In this document: positions 43,499-52,192 of the stretch, in pieces
Numbering within the stretch: the stretch's first letter is position 1
Layout: every line of letters starts with the position of its first letter
Source: Lewinella sp. LCG006
GTDB taxonomy: Bacteria; Bacteroidota; Bacteroidia; Chitinophagales; Saprospiraceae
Direction: 5' to 3'
Assembly (NCBI RefSeq): GCF_040784935.1
Contig: NZ_CP160680.1
Location: 1,603,501-1,667,500, forward strand
Length of the DNA: 64,000 nt
Made by a program: the position numbers and the translations under genes
The notes under the pieces: generated by a model
Database searches by the model: none
Seen by the model: only the letters and a program-made list of their open reading frames with translations
What the model was told of the DNA's origin: nothing

Positions 43499-44191
43499 TT
43501 AGTTCCCCAGTGGCACCATTACGCCAAAGTTGAAACCGTAACCGGTATTGCGTACTTTTTCGTTGACGAAAGGAATGTCATACAGTTCGGAAAATCCGCG
43601 GTAGTAACGCGCATCCACAAAAGTTGTAATCGGACCAAAATCGTACTGAGCCCCCAGGGCTACCGTCGCTCCCACATCGAAGCGCTCGTAATTGATGTTA
43701 TCCAGATTGAGGGGGATGCTACCTAAGTCAACTTCCAGCAAAACATTGGCGTAGGTATCTATTTGTCCACTGCTAGCGTAACTCAAGGTAGGGCCTGCGG
43801 CAACGTAAGCCTGTAATGCCTCCTGGCCAAATTTATACTTTGCCAACAGTGGGGCTTCTACATAACGAATCCGGGTTTCGGCACGACCATTAATGGGCAG
43901 ATTTACGCCCAGCAATTCGGCATCAAACCCTTCTTTCAATCCAAAACCTTTGGTTGTATAGGCCAACTCTGGCTGAAAAGAAAAGCCACCAGCTACCGGA
44001 ATTTCAACCACCAGGCCGACGTTGACCTCGTCTAGGTTGTGAAAATCAGGTGCAAGGGCATCTAAGCCTTCTGTTGTGTAAACATTATTAAGTTGATAAC
44101 CTACTCGGGCACCTACACTTACTTGTGCTTGTACAGCAATGGTCGTTAGTAACAGCAGGGTAGCGAAAAATAATTTTGTGTTAGACAGCAT
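43499..44191 (-). CDS. PorT-like outer-membrane beta-barrel protein
   Basis: From the ATG at 44191 the protein is 230 aa with a signal peptide (LLLLTTIAVQAQ). It has the small-barrel pattern: VSVGARVGYQLNNVYT, FSFQPELAYTTKGFGL, RYVEAPLLAKYKFG, GATVALGAQYDFGPITTFVD and a C-terminal GFNFGVMVPLG. This is the PorT/OMP_b-brl_2 type common in Bacteroidota. A longer start (44302) is in frame but lacks a sensible signal peptide. Function unknown. Confidence 0.87.
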   Translation of the reverse strand: MLSNTKLFFATLLLLTTIAVQAQVSVGARVGYQLNNVYTTEGLDALAPDFHNLDEVNVGLVVEIPVAGGFSFQPELAYTTKGFGLKEGFDAELLGVNLPINGRAETRIRYVEAPLLAKYKFGQEALQAYVAAGPTLSYASSGQIDTYANVLLEVDLGSIPLNLDNINYERFDVGATVALGAQYDFGPITTFVDARYYRGFSELYDIPFVNEKVRNTGYGFNFGVMVPLGN

Positions 44192-44437
44192 GATGATGTT
44201 TTTTGGTTCTCTGAAGTAAAAGCGTGCAGCCGGAGGAACTTTGCTAGCGAGCTCCATCCGGCCAACCACGCTGTTTTTGTATGAATGCTTATATAACGGC
44301 AAGTTGAAGGGCCTAGTGGTTAAGTGATGTTAGCGATACGTTAGGAGAATCGTAAAAAATGGACCACAATTAGATGGGTAGTCAAAAGGCGTTAAAAAGA
44401 AAGAATTGATGTTAAATAACTTTATACATTTACAGCA

Positions 44438-45361
44438 ATGAATTTTGCCGATCTCAAATCTCCTCCGCCAAGTCCTCTTGTTTTGCTAGATGATCAGCAA
44501 TGGGAAGACCGGGATGTGCAGCTTTACATCAAACGAGACGACCTACTCGCCCCCCAGCCCAACGACCCTTTCTGTGGCAACAAGTGGCGTAAACTTCAAT
44601 ACAATTTACTTCGAGCCAAAGACGAGGGTTTTGAAAAGCTCCTCACCTTTGGCGGTGCGTATAGCAACCATTTGGCAGCAGTGGCCAGCGCAGGACGCCA
44701 TCTAGGTTTTGCTACCCTAGGTATGGTCAGGGGAGATAAAGTAGAAAATCCCACACTGGCACTCGCCCAACAAAACGGCATGGAACTCCACTTTGTGGAT
44801 CGTACGACTTACCGACTGAAGGGAGAATCCGAATATCTACGCCAATTAGAAGACCGCTTCGGCAAGGTCTATATCCTCCCCGAGGGAGGAACCAATCCCC
44901 TCGCCTACCCTGGCTGTGCCGCCCTGGCAGAAGAGATCATCGCCCAGTGTACTGAGCCCCCAACGCATCTGGCTCTTGCTTGCGGCACGGGCGGCACCCT
45001 CACCGGACTACTTAGCGGACTCCCCGACCTAAATCCCCCTGAAGTCATAGGCATCAGTGCACTAAAAGGAAATTTTATGGCGGGAGAAATCCAACAGCAG
45101 TTAACCGAATTAGCGCTAAATACGACGAAATGGGAGGTTCATTCCAACTACCACCACGGAGGCTACGCGCGGCAAAGCCCAGCGCTTATGGCTTTTATCC
45201 AAACCTTCTATCAGCGACATGGAATTTTATTGGAGCCAGTTTACACGGGCAAGCTCTTCTTTGCACTTTATGCCTTGCTGGCCCAGGGCTACTTCCCAGC
45301 CGGAAGCCGGGTGGTGGGGATACATACGGGGGGCTTACAATCTTTTGGGTGTGCTGTTTAA
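44438..45361 (+). CDS. PLP-dependent ACC deaminase/D-cysteine desulfhydrase family enzyme
   Basis: The protein is 307 aa. The PLP lysine is in GNKWRKLQYNL (about residue 50), followed by LTFGGAYSNHLAAVA, and a phosphate-binding glycine loop ACGTGGTLTGLL. It ends with GIHTGGLQSFG. This is the ACC-deaminase/D-cysteine-desulfhydrase branch; which reaction it performs cannot be decided from sequence alone. The likely promoter is the ~130 bp gap from the divergent PorT-like gene. Confidence 0.9.
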   Translation: MNFADLKSPPPSPLVLLDDQQWEDRDVQLYIKRDDLLAPQPNDPFCGNKWRKLQYNLLRAKDEGFEKLLTFGGAYSNHLAAVASAGRHLGFATLGMVRGDKVENPTLALAQQNGMELHFVDRTTYRLKGESEYLRQLEDRFGKVYILPEGGTNPLAYPGCAALAEEIIAQCTEPPTHLALACGTGGTLTGLLSGLPDLNPPEVIGISALKGNFMAGEIQQQLTELALNTTKWEVHSNYHHGGYARQSPALMAFIQTFYQRHGILLEPVYTGKLFFALYALLAQGYFPAGSRVVGIHTGGLQSFGCAV

Positions 45362-45376
45362 AAAAGCCCGTCTAAA

Positions 45377-45640
45377 CTAAATGCCTACACATGCAGTCCG
45401 CTGATTCTGGTTCAACCGAAGAAGTAATCCATTCTTCAAAAGTTCAAAATTTACAAAGCCTAGCTCATTGACCAGTCCCCGATCTACTTCATCAAAAGCA
45501 GGTATTCCTTTTTCGTATATAACTTTAGAGGAGCCTATACCTCTTAATCGGATTTTCTCCCAAAAGGTGTAAGCTCCTCCAAAATAGGCCAGGTCTCTTT
45601 TGAGTAACTGCCCGTCTGCTTGTAGTCTAATAACGCGCAC
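45377..45640 (-). CDS. Hypothetical 87-aa protein
   Basis: The protein is 87 aa, basic, with no signal peptide. The C-terminus reads ELLKNGLLLRLNQNQRTACV. The ATG starts 2 bp after the TraB/GumN stop, which supports co-translation. The ORF is longer than expected by chance in this composition, and an internal reading of the opposite strand has no support. I do not recognise the family. Confidence 0.65.
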   Translation of the reverse strand: MRVIRLQADGQLLKRDLAYFGGAYTFWEKIRLRGIGSSKVIYEKGIPAFDEVDRGLVNELGFVNFELLKNGLLLRLNQNQRTACVGI

Positions 45641-45642
45641 GG

Positions 45643-46596
45643 CTAGTTTACCGGCGTCATTGTATACCCCGCTTTACGGAGCAGGGCAATCACCCCTTCA
45701 TCGCCAGCTAGGTGACCAGCGCCGACGGCGAAGAATACGGTTTCTTCCGACATCAACGCTTCCATTACCGGAATCCACTTACGATTACGCTTCAGGAGAA
45801 GCAACTCTTCGTAACCACCAATACCTGCTGGATCATCGCTCATCATCGACTGCATACCGACAATATCCTGGGTCGTGTACAACTCGATCATTCGATCGAT
45901 AGCATTGGTTTCCTCCTCTTCTTCCCCTCCTTGTTCACTGCGGATGGTTTCCAATAACATCTTTGCTTGAGCAGTATAGGGAATACTGTCGAACAAGCTC
46001 ATTTGAAACTCAGCCGTTTCCAATCCTACGATTGGCTTTTCCGCAGCTTTGGCTCTTTCGGTCAGCTCAAGTTCGTAGCTTTTCATGCCATCGCCCCCCA
46101 TCATGCTCATAGGATTTCCGCCGGACTTCATGTCCTTCATATCTTCTCCAGCAAGGATGGTCAGGAACATGGGTTTGATTTTCCCCATAAACATCATCGG
46201 CATACCCATTTCTTCAAAGTGGGTAGAGACGATTTCATACTCTTCTTCTGGTAACAAATCTGCGAGCGTCGTATCATTATTCATGTACATTTTGCTCAGG
46301 AGGCCCATCATGGCCGCCGGGTTGGTCATCTCTTCGGTATCGATCTCAAAGGCGACCCGAGTACTTTTATCAAAGGCAGCTTCGGTGGCTTCCGTCAGAA
46401 AGTAGTCTTCTGCAGGAATCATGTGAATAGTACCATATAGATAACTGGGGGCAGCGAGGCCTTTGCCAGAAATTTCCCAAAGGAGTTTATTTTCTTCCTT
46501 GGTGGGTGTAAACGGGTTTTCGACTGGTTGAGCAAACAATGCTACGCCCAAAAAGACTAAAACTTCAAGTAGTAACCAGCGCAAAAATATTTTCAT
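45643..46596 (-). CDS. TraB/GumN family secreted protein
   Basis: The protein is 317 aa with a signal peptide (LLLEVLVFLGVALFAQ). The TraB/GumN fold is marked by YLYGTIHMIP (the GxxH-type motif), VAFEIDTEEM, VGLETAEFQM and the C-terminal FFAVGAGHLAGDEGVIALLRK with TMTPV at the end. These motifs suggest a metal-dependent hydrolase related to Tiki proteases; the activity here is unproven. A Met/Gly-rich insertion lies near GGNPMSMMGGDGM. Confidence 0.9.
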   Translation of the reverse strand: MKIFLRWLLLEVLVFLGVALFAQPVENPFTPTKEENKLLWEISGKGLAAPSYLYGTIHMIPAEDYFLTEATEAAFDKSTRVAFEIDTEEMTNPAAMMGLLSKMYMNNDTTLADLLPEEEYEIVSTHFEEMGMPMMFMGKIKPMFLTILAGEDMKDMKSGGNPMSMMGGDGMKSYELELTERAKAAEKPIVGLETAEFQMSLFDSIPYTAQAKMLLETIRSEQGGEEEEETNAIDRMIELYTTQDIVGMQSMMSDDPAGIGGYEELLLLKRNRKWIPVMEALMSEETVFFAVGAGHLAGDEGVIALLRKAGYTMTPVN

Positions 46597-46707
46597 TTTA
46601 TCTTATTTTAGAAAATTGGTATTTTGAGGAAGCACGAAAGTGTTATTGCTTGTGATACCCTATTGGTATTCCAAACATTGGTTTTATTACAATAGTTGTT
46701 TTCTTTT

Positions 46708-48612
46708 TTATTCCCGTAAGGATTGATAGATCGCCGTATGGATGCGCGGACGAATATTTCCTGTATAAAGTCCTCGGTTCTTACGTGTTGGATAAACCCG
46801 GTTACTCAGAAAAATGAAAAGTAGTTTCGTTTCTGGATCCGCCCAAACAAAGGTGCCAGTATATCCGGCATGACCAAAACTAGCATTCGAAGCAGCCTCC
46901 GCTACCGAACTTTTTTCAGCATCGTACGCTAATAATGGCTTATCAAAACCTAAGCCCCGGTGATTACCCTCCGCAGCGAAATGCCGATTGGTAAAAGTAT
47001 CAAGTGCGCTTTGTTCAATAAATCTTTGCCCGGCATAGCTCCCCCCGTCAAGGTACATTTGCATTATTTTTGCTAAATCATAAGCGTTTGCAAAGAGGCC
47101 TGCATTGGCTGAAACGCCACCCATCATCGCCGCACCTTCATCGTGGACATAACCATGCAACAGCTCCATCCGGAAAAAGCTGTCTCGTTCGGTAGGAATG
47201 ATCCGGTCTTTGGAAAAATAGCGCGAAGGATTGAAGCCCAATGTATAAGCCCCCAGAGGACGGTAGAAAGTATTTTGCAAATATTCCTCATAAGGAACAC
47301 CTGCTTTCATGGTAATGATGTCTGGCAAGAGATAAAACAACAAGCCCGAGTAGAGATATTTAGCCTCCTCCTCAAGGGGAGATTTCAGAATGGCCTTCAT
47401 CATCTGATCGCGATAGTGACTATGCTGCCAGAGTTGATTCGTCAGATAAAGAGGAAACCGATCGGAAGAATCGCGCGCCAGGGTTTTTCTTCGGAAGCGA
47501 TAATCATTGATGCGCTCGGGGTCACGTGCTTTCGACCAGGGATATTTCCCGTTCCCACGCAAAGTGCCCTGCCAGTAGGGTATCCAAGGGCGCAGACGCG
47601 CCTGGTGGGAAAGCATCGTCCTGAAATCAAGGTCTGCTTTATTGCTCCTACGAGCAGCAGGGTAATAAGCTTGTAAGGGTGCATCAAGATCAAATGCTCC
47701 TTCTCCGTACCATTTCATTAATGCCGGCAGCGCCGAGGTAATTTTTGAAACGGAGGCTAAATCGTATAAATCAGTACGCTGTACAGGTTGTTCTTTTGCG
47801 TCGGTATGGTAACCGAATACTTCGTGATAGACAACCGTTCCTTCACGTGCTACCAACACTTGTGCACCTGGAAAAGCGTGATGCGCCAAACCATCGTTGA
47901 TAATCGCAGAAATACTATCCGCCAACAATTGAGCATCCATTTCCAGGAGCGCTGGAGGTGAAAAAGTCATACGGCCATTGGCCATCAAAAGTTCACCACT
48001 TCCTTTAGGAATGTGTTCACTCAGTGCTTCCTTGGTGCGATTATCAACCCCGATTCCTCCGAAAATGAGTTGAGCCGCCAGTGACTGTGCCCAAGGGCCA
48101 CGCTCTTCACTCAGTATCCCTGAGCTGATATTCGAATCCATCAAGGCCTCTACCAATTCTCCTTTTCCAAAAAGTAAAAAAACAACTGGCACCTCAGAAC
48201 TAAAGAGAAGCCTTGAAAAATCAAAACCCGACTCCGCAGCTCCATCTACATCCATGGCGATGATAAAAACATTACCGACCGTTGTTGGCTTTATAGGTTG
48301 TGGCCATTCTACTCGCCAGGGACCTTTGGTTTGCCAGATCAGTTTCCCGGTAGGGGTATAGGCATTTAGCGTATTGTACAACTCTTTATCCTCCTCTATC
48401 CCTATGCTCAACAAAACCGGCCTCAAAGTATCCAAGTCATTCAAAGGCAATGTTTTGGACTCATTTTTCAAAACAACAAGCCCGGTGCGTGCACGGTCAT
48501 AAGCTTCCAAATCATTGTTGGGCAACTGCGCCGACAGCGAAAGATGAAACAACATGAACAACACAACAAACACCTGTGCGATCATTAAACGACTATAAAT
48601 TTTCTGCCTCAT
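46708..48612 (-). CDS. Serine hydrolase (beta-lactamase fold) with a GH3 C-domain-like N-terminus
   Basis: The protein is 634 aa with a signal peptide (VVLFMLFHLSLSAQ). Residues about 40-205 look like the C-terminal domain of a GH3/NagZ-type glycosidase (ARTGLVVLKNESKTLPLNDL, then AQLIFGGIGVDNRTKEALSE and IPKGSGE). Residues about 225-630 form a class-C beta-lactamase/esterase fold with Ser287-Val-Ser-Lys290, a YSG motif in KYLYSGLLFY and HAGYTGT. Larger Bacteroidota proteins fuse a whole GH3 to such a hydrolase; here the GH3 catalytic part is absent. The role may be in cell-wall recycling (inference). It is divergent from the PBP4-type gene. Confidence 0.85.
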   Translation of the reverse strand: MRQKIYSRLMIAQVFVVLFMLFHLSLSAQLPNNDLEAYDRARTGLVVLKNESKTLPLNDLDTLRPVLLSIGIEEDKELYNTLNAYTPTGKLIWQTKGPWRVEWPQPIKPTTVGNVFIIAMDVDGAAESGFDFSRLLFSSEVPVVFLLFGKGELVEALMDSNISSGILSEERGPWAQSLAAQLIFGGIGVDNRTKEALSEHIPKGSGELLMANGRMTFSPPALLEMDAQLLADSISAIINDGLAHHAFPGAQVLVAREGTVVYHEVFGYHTDAKEQPVQRTDLYDLASVSKITSALPALMKWYGEGAFDLDAPLQAYYPAARRSNKADLDFRTMLSHQARLRPWIPYWQGTLRGNGKYPWSKARDPERINDYRFRRKTLARDSSDRFPLYLTNQLWQHSHYRDQMMKAILKSPLEEEAKYLYSGLLFYLLPDIITMKAGVPYEEYLQNTFYRPLGAYTLGFNPSRYFSKDRIIPTERDSFFRMELLHGYVHDEGAAMMGGVSANAGLFANAYDLAKIMQMYLDGGSYAGQRFIEQSALDTFTNRHFAAEGNHRGLGFDKPLLAYDAEKSSVAEAASNASFGHAGYTGTFVWADPETKLLFIFLSNRVYPTRKNRGLYTGNIRPRIHTAIYQSLRE

Positions 48613-48713
48613 TTGTACTATTTTTCCTTCTCTTAGATTTATTGGTCACAAATAATTATTGACTATTCTTTACCTTGCTTCGCCCAAGAACAATCATAAC
48701 CCCAACGTTACCC

Positions 48714-50042
48714 ATGTTACGAATTTCGCTCCCCATCTTTTTAATTATCCTCTGCTACATTACCCTTTCCGCTCAGAAAACTGTTCCTCGTAAACTCGTC
48801 TCTCATTTGACAGAAAACGTAGCGAACTCCGAAGTTTTCCAACAAGGCTTTACAGGTTTTGCCCTTTTTGATCCCGAAGAACGTCAGGTGATTTATCAAT
48901 ACCAGGCCGACAAATATTTCACGCCTGCTTCCAACACCAAGATACTCACTTTTTTTGCAGCACAGACCCTGCTACGCGGAGAATGGCCCGTAATTCATTA
49001 CCAGGAACGTGGCGATACCCTTATGCTTTGGGGCACTGGCTATCCACTCTTACTTCACCCTGATTTTGTTGGTTATGATACGCTATCAAAATGGCTACAA
49101 CTGCGTAAAGAGAACACCTGGATTATCGCCAACGGACACTATCAGGATGAACGCTATGGTGAGGGTTGGTCGTGGGACGATTACCCCTACGGCTATCAGA
49201 TGGAAAAAGCTGCACTACCTGTATACGGTAACGCCGCCCATTTTTCAAAAACGGGCCACCTCGCCCCCATAAAGGTGATCCCGGAGTACTTTCAAGACAA
49301 GCTGGTTTACGAAAACACCAGCACTATCAGCAGGTACGAAGATCGCAACATTTTCACTTTTAATGACCGGGCCTTACGAGTAGAAAAGCTCGACCGAAGC
49401 ATTGGCTTTCATTATGATTTACCTCTCGTAGCCAAGCTTTTACAAGATACCTTTAAGCGGACAGTGCTTTACAGTATGGATATGCTGCCGAGGGCTTTTC
49501 GGCGCAAGACGCTTACTGCTCCTATTCCAGACACTGTTTTCCAACAATTCATGCAGGACAGCGACAACTTCTTGGCCGAACAGCTCCTACAGATAACCAG
49601 TGCTCAGCGCTATGGATATATCAATAGTTCCCGCATACTTGCTTATGTACGGGACACGCTTTTAGCGAAAGCTCCACAACCTTTTGACTGGGTCGACGGT
49701 TCCGGATTATCGCGCTACAATCAGTTTACGCCTTTGAGCGTCGTTACGGTATTGGATCAGTTGCTTACTCAAGTCAACCGGGAAAAGCTCCTCCAGTTTT
49801 TCCCTGCCGGCGGCGTTTCCGGAACCATTGAAGGATGGTATAAAGGGTCTGACAACAAAGCTTTTGTTTATGCCAAAACGGGCACTTTACGCCATATCCA
49901 CTGCCTCAGTGGCTATCTTCTTGCCGAAAATGGAAAGACCTATATTTTTAGTTTCATGCACAACAATTATCCGGGTAAAGTAAATTCACTAAAAAGGGAA
50001 ATGCAGGAGATCCTCAGTTGGTTACGAATTAACCTGGAATAG
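48714..50042 (+). CDS. dacB: D-alanyl-D-alanine carboxypeptidase/endopeptidase (PBP4, DacB type)
   Basis: From the ATG at 48714 the protein is 442 aa with a signal peptide (FLIILCYITLSAQ). The penicillin-binding motifs are ASNTK (SxxK), a serine motif in SGLSRYNQ and KTGTL near the C-terminus, in the usual order for class-C PBP4. It trims or cleaves peptide cross-links in peptidoglycan. Its divergent neighbour at 48612 is a beta-lactamase-fold protein, so both may act on cell-wall material. Confidence 0.9.
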   Translation: MLRISLPIFLIILCYITLSAQKTVPRKLVSHLTENVANSEVFQQGFTGFALFDPEERQVIYQYQADKYFTPASNTKILTFFAAQTLLRGEWPVIHYQERGDTLMLWGTGYPLLLHPDFVGYDTLSKWLQLRKENTWIIANGHYQDERYGEGWSWDDYPYGYQMEKAALPVYGNAAHFSKTGHLAPIKVIPEYFQDKLVYENTSTISRYEDRNIFTFNDRALRVEKLDRSIGFHYDLPLVAKLLQDTFKRTVLYSMDMLPRAFRRKTLTAPIPDTVFQQFMQDSDNFLAEQLLQITSAQRYGYINSSRILAYVRDTLLAKAPQPFDWVDGSGLSRYNQFTPLSVVTVLDQLLTQVNREKLLQFFPAGGVSGTIEGWYKGSDNKAFVYAKTGTLRHIHCLSGYLLAENGKTYIFSFMHNNYPGKVNSLKREMQEILSWLRINLE

Positions 50043-50085
50043 GTGATAATTTGTATCTTTAATGAGTATACCAACCTAAATAACT

Positions 50086-50580
50086 ATGACTGCACCTAAA
50101 CTTGAAATACCAACTGATCCCCTAGATCATTTCTTAACAGGAATAGCAATACTCTGTATTTTACTAATGCTGGGTCTCAATTTGTATTATTACGAACTTA
50201 TCCCAGAGCGTATCCCCACTCACTTCAATGCCACTGGAAAACCTGATGGTTATGGTGGTAAAATCACGCTTTGGATTCTTTTTGGCGTAAGTGTTCTAGC
50301 CTCTGGTATTCTATACTTCACTGGTCGCAATCCTCACTTAGGCAACTATACGATTCCTATTACCGAAGAAAATGCACCTCGCCAGTACCAAAACATGCAA
50401 CGCATGAACCGTACCCTCACCGCTGTACTCTGCCTGTGTTTTGCTTATATCCAATATGGTATTATCCAGACAGCGCTGGGCCACCAAGACGGTTTAGGTC
50501 TATGGTTTTTACTGCTTTTCCTCAGTTTGATCTTTGGTATTATTACTTACTTTCTCTACCGTGCCAAGGTTTTGGAATAA
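50086..50580 (+). CDS. DUF1648 (SdpI-like) membrane protein
   Basis: The protein is 164 aa with about four membrane segments. LIPERIPTHFNATGKPDGYGG matches the DUF1648 motif found in SdpI immunity-type proteins, between the first two helices. No sdpC-like toxin gene is visible nearby. The stop codon TAA lies inside the left end of the repeat element at 50578, so the element may have supplied or altered the stop. Confidence 0.87.
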   Translation: MTAPKLEIPTDPLDHFLTGIAILCILLMLGLNLYYYELIPERIPTHFNATGKPDGYGGKITLWILFGVSVLASGILYFTGRNPHLGNYTIPITEENAPRQYQNMQRMNRTLTAVLCLCFAYIQYGIIQTALGHQDGLGLWFLLLFLSLIFGIITYFLYRAKVLE

Positions 50581-50747
50581 TAGACTTGTTCTGCTGGGAT
50601 CATTTCGGGGGCAAATCGCGCCTTATCTTCCCACACTGCGCCTTTTTTAAGTCGCTTAGCTACGGCTAGGCTCCTCAAAAAAGGCTTCGTGTGGTCGATA
50701 ATGCATCAATTTTCCCACCAAACTGACCCAGCATAACAAGTCTAATA
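50578..50747. repeat. 170-bp repeat family, copy 2 (intact)
   Basis: The ends are TAATAGACTTGTT and (inverted) TATTAGACTTGTT. The interior contains CCACAC/GTGTGG and GCCTTTTTT/AAAAAAGGC arms that would fold as a hairpin around TCGCTTAGCTACGGCTAGGC. It overlaps the preceding stop codon and ends 19 bp before the next start. Copy 1 at 23427-25198 is inverted relative to it. Confidence 0.8.
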
Positions 50748-50766
50748 GTATTGCGCCAGGGAGGAA

Positions 50767-51330
50767 ATGCTGATAAAGAAAGATGCACTTAAACTAGCGC
50801 AAATGGATATTCATCAACAATTGCTAAAAAAGCATTCTAAAGAAAACACCCGGTTGATTACGGAATATATTGGCAGCGACCCTGAGCGTTATGCCATCTT
50901 GATGCGTATTTTCAAAAGCGACGGCTGGGTGGCCGTCCAACGAGGAGCATGGGTGGTAAGCGAAGTGGGCATGAGACACCCTCAACTATTAATCCCCCAT
51001 CTTGATGATCTTATCAGTGCTATTGAAACTCCTCCCCACCCTGCGATAGCGCGCAATGGTTTAAAAGTTATTGCCGAGTCCAAGGTCCCCCTCACAGAAG
51101 AACAAGAAGGAAGAATCGTACAACTTTCCTTCGAGTTATTGGCAGACCCTCAGGTGCCCGTTGCCATCCATGTTTATGCCATGCAATGCATTGCTAACCT
51201 TTTACCCTACTATCCTGATCTAGCCATTGAATTGAAAACGATGATTGAAGAAGGGATGGAGCACGGTAGCCCGGGCTATCGCAGTAGAGCTAGGAAAATT
51301 CTAAAGCAGATTGCTAAACTCAAAATTTAG
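50767..51330 (+). CDS. HEAT-repeat-like protein
   Basis: The protein is 187 aa with no signal peptide and is almost all helical. Successive pairs of helices (WVAVQRGAWVVSEVGMRHPQ, HPAIARNGLKVIAESKVPLT, VPVAIHVYAMQCIANLLPYY) resemble HEAT/ARM repeats. Such proteins usually bind other proteins. No partner can be named. Its upstream sequence is the repeat element. Confidence 0.78.
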   Translation: MLIKKDALKLAQMDIHQQLLKKHSKENTRLITEYIGSDPERYAILMRIFKSDGWVAVQRGAWVVSEVGMRHPQLLIPHLDDLISAIETPPHPAIARNGLKVIAESKVPLTEEQEGRIVQLSFELLADPQVPVAIHVYAMQCIANLLPYYPDLAIELKTMIEEGMEHGSPGYRSRARKILKQIAKLKI

Positions 51331-51383
51331 CTAGACTAAGGGGTCGGCGAATAATAAGATACCCATTTCAGGCTAGCGATTTT

Positions 51384-51577
51384 GGTGCAGAGCACCGTCC
51401 TATCTAAAGCAAATAATATTGTATCATAAAAAAGGTGCAGCGCACCGTGCTATATTTCCCAACCTTCAATAAAACCAACCATTGAAAGTAGATAATCCGG
51501 CTGAATATAGTACGGTGCGCTGCACCTCGCCATAAAACCCTAAAAGATGGCTATAGAGACAAGCGGTACGCTGTACC
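51384..51577. repeat. Array of GGTGC...GCACC palindromes
   Basis: Four related palindromes occur at 51384-51396 (GGTGCAGAGCACC), 51434-51446 (GGTGCAGCGCACC), 51514-51526 (GGTGCGCTGCACC, inverted) and 51565-51577 (GGTACGCTGTACC). They share the GGTGCA core with the repeats near 7.05 kb. The gap 51331-51631 holds nothing else visible. Confidence 0.7.
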
Positions 51578-51631
51578 TTTCATGCTTAGGGCTATATCAA
51601 ATGGGGAAGTTATTCTTCGCCGACGCTTAAG

Positions 51632-52177
51632 CTATTCTTTTCCTTTTCGTACTAAAACAGCGCGCTGCTGCACCTTCACTTGGTAGCTGTTCACCGGAGG
51701 TATTTCTTCTCCTTCGAGGATGGTATCGCCCGTAGTTCGGACGGGGGCTAATGGCCCGGAGATAATTTCGTAAATCAATTGCCCTTCCTGCTCCTCCAAT
51801 GTAGACAGGAGGAGATTGCCCATCACTTCAAACCGACTGTACAGCTTTCCATTGATCAGATAATCATCCAGAAGGATACTGTTTTCTTCGTCGGTAACGT
51901 AGTGGCCTTTTTCCGCATCGATGGTTTCCAAAAAGTAGGGGCGTGTATTTTCGGGGGTATCTTCACCGTAGACGATCGTAAAAGAATAGCGATCCTCTTC
52001 TTGTGGTAAGATCCGGAGGATCATTGGCAAACGTTGTACTTCGCCGGCACTGGTGCTGATCACTAAATCGCCCGTCCACTCTCCTGCCCAGTTGCCTGGG
52101 AAACTCAGACTATCCTGCTGACTAAAAAGGGAAGCACAGTTGATCAACAAGCAGATTAACAAGGTGTAATTTTTCAT
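51632..52177 (-). CDS. Hypothetical secreted protein
   Basis: The protein is 181 aa with a signal peptide (LLICLLINCASLFSQ). The mature part begins FPGNWAGEWTGDLVI, then LPMILRILPQEEDRYSFTIV and NSILLDDYLINGKLYSRFEV, suggesting a lipocalin-like beta-barrel, which I infer only from strand pattern. The function is unknown. It follows the large lamin-tail protein's stop by 15 bp on the minus strand, so the two may form an operon. Confidence 0.75.
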   Translation of the reverse strand: MKNYTLLICLLINCASLFSQQDSLSFPGNWAGEWTGDLVISTSAGEVQRLPMILRILPQEEDRYSFTIVYGEDTPENTRPYFLETIDAEKGHYVTDEENSILLDDYLINGKLYSRFEVMGNLLLSTLEEQEGQLIYEIISGPLAPVRTTGDTILEGEEIPPVNSYQVKVQQRAVLVRKGKE

Positions 52178-52192
52178 TGCCCACTAAATCAA

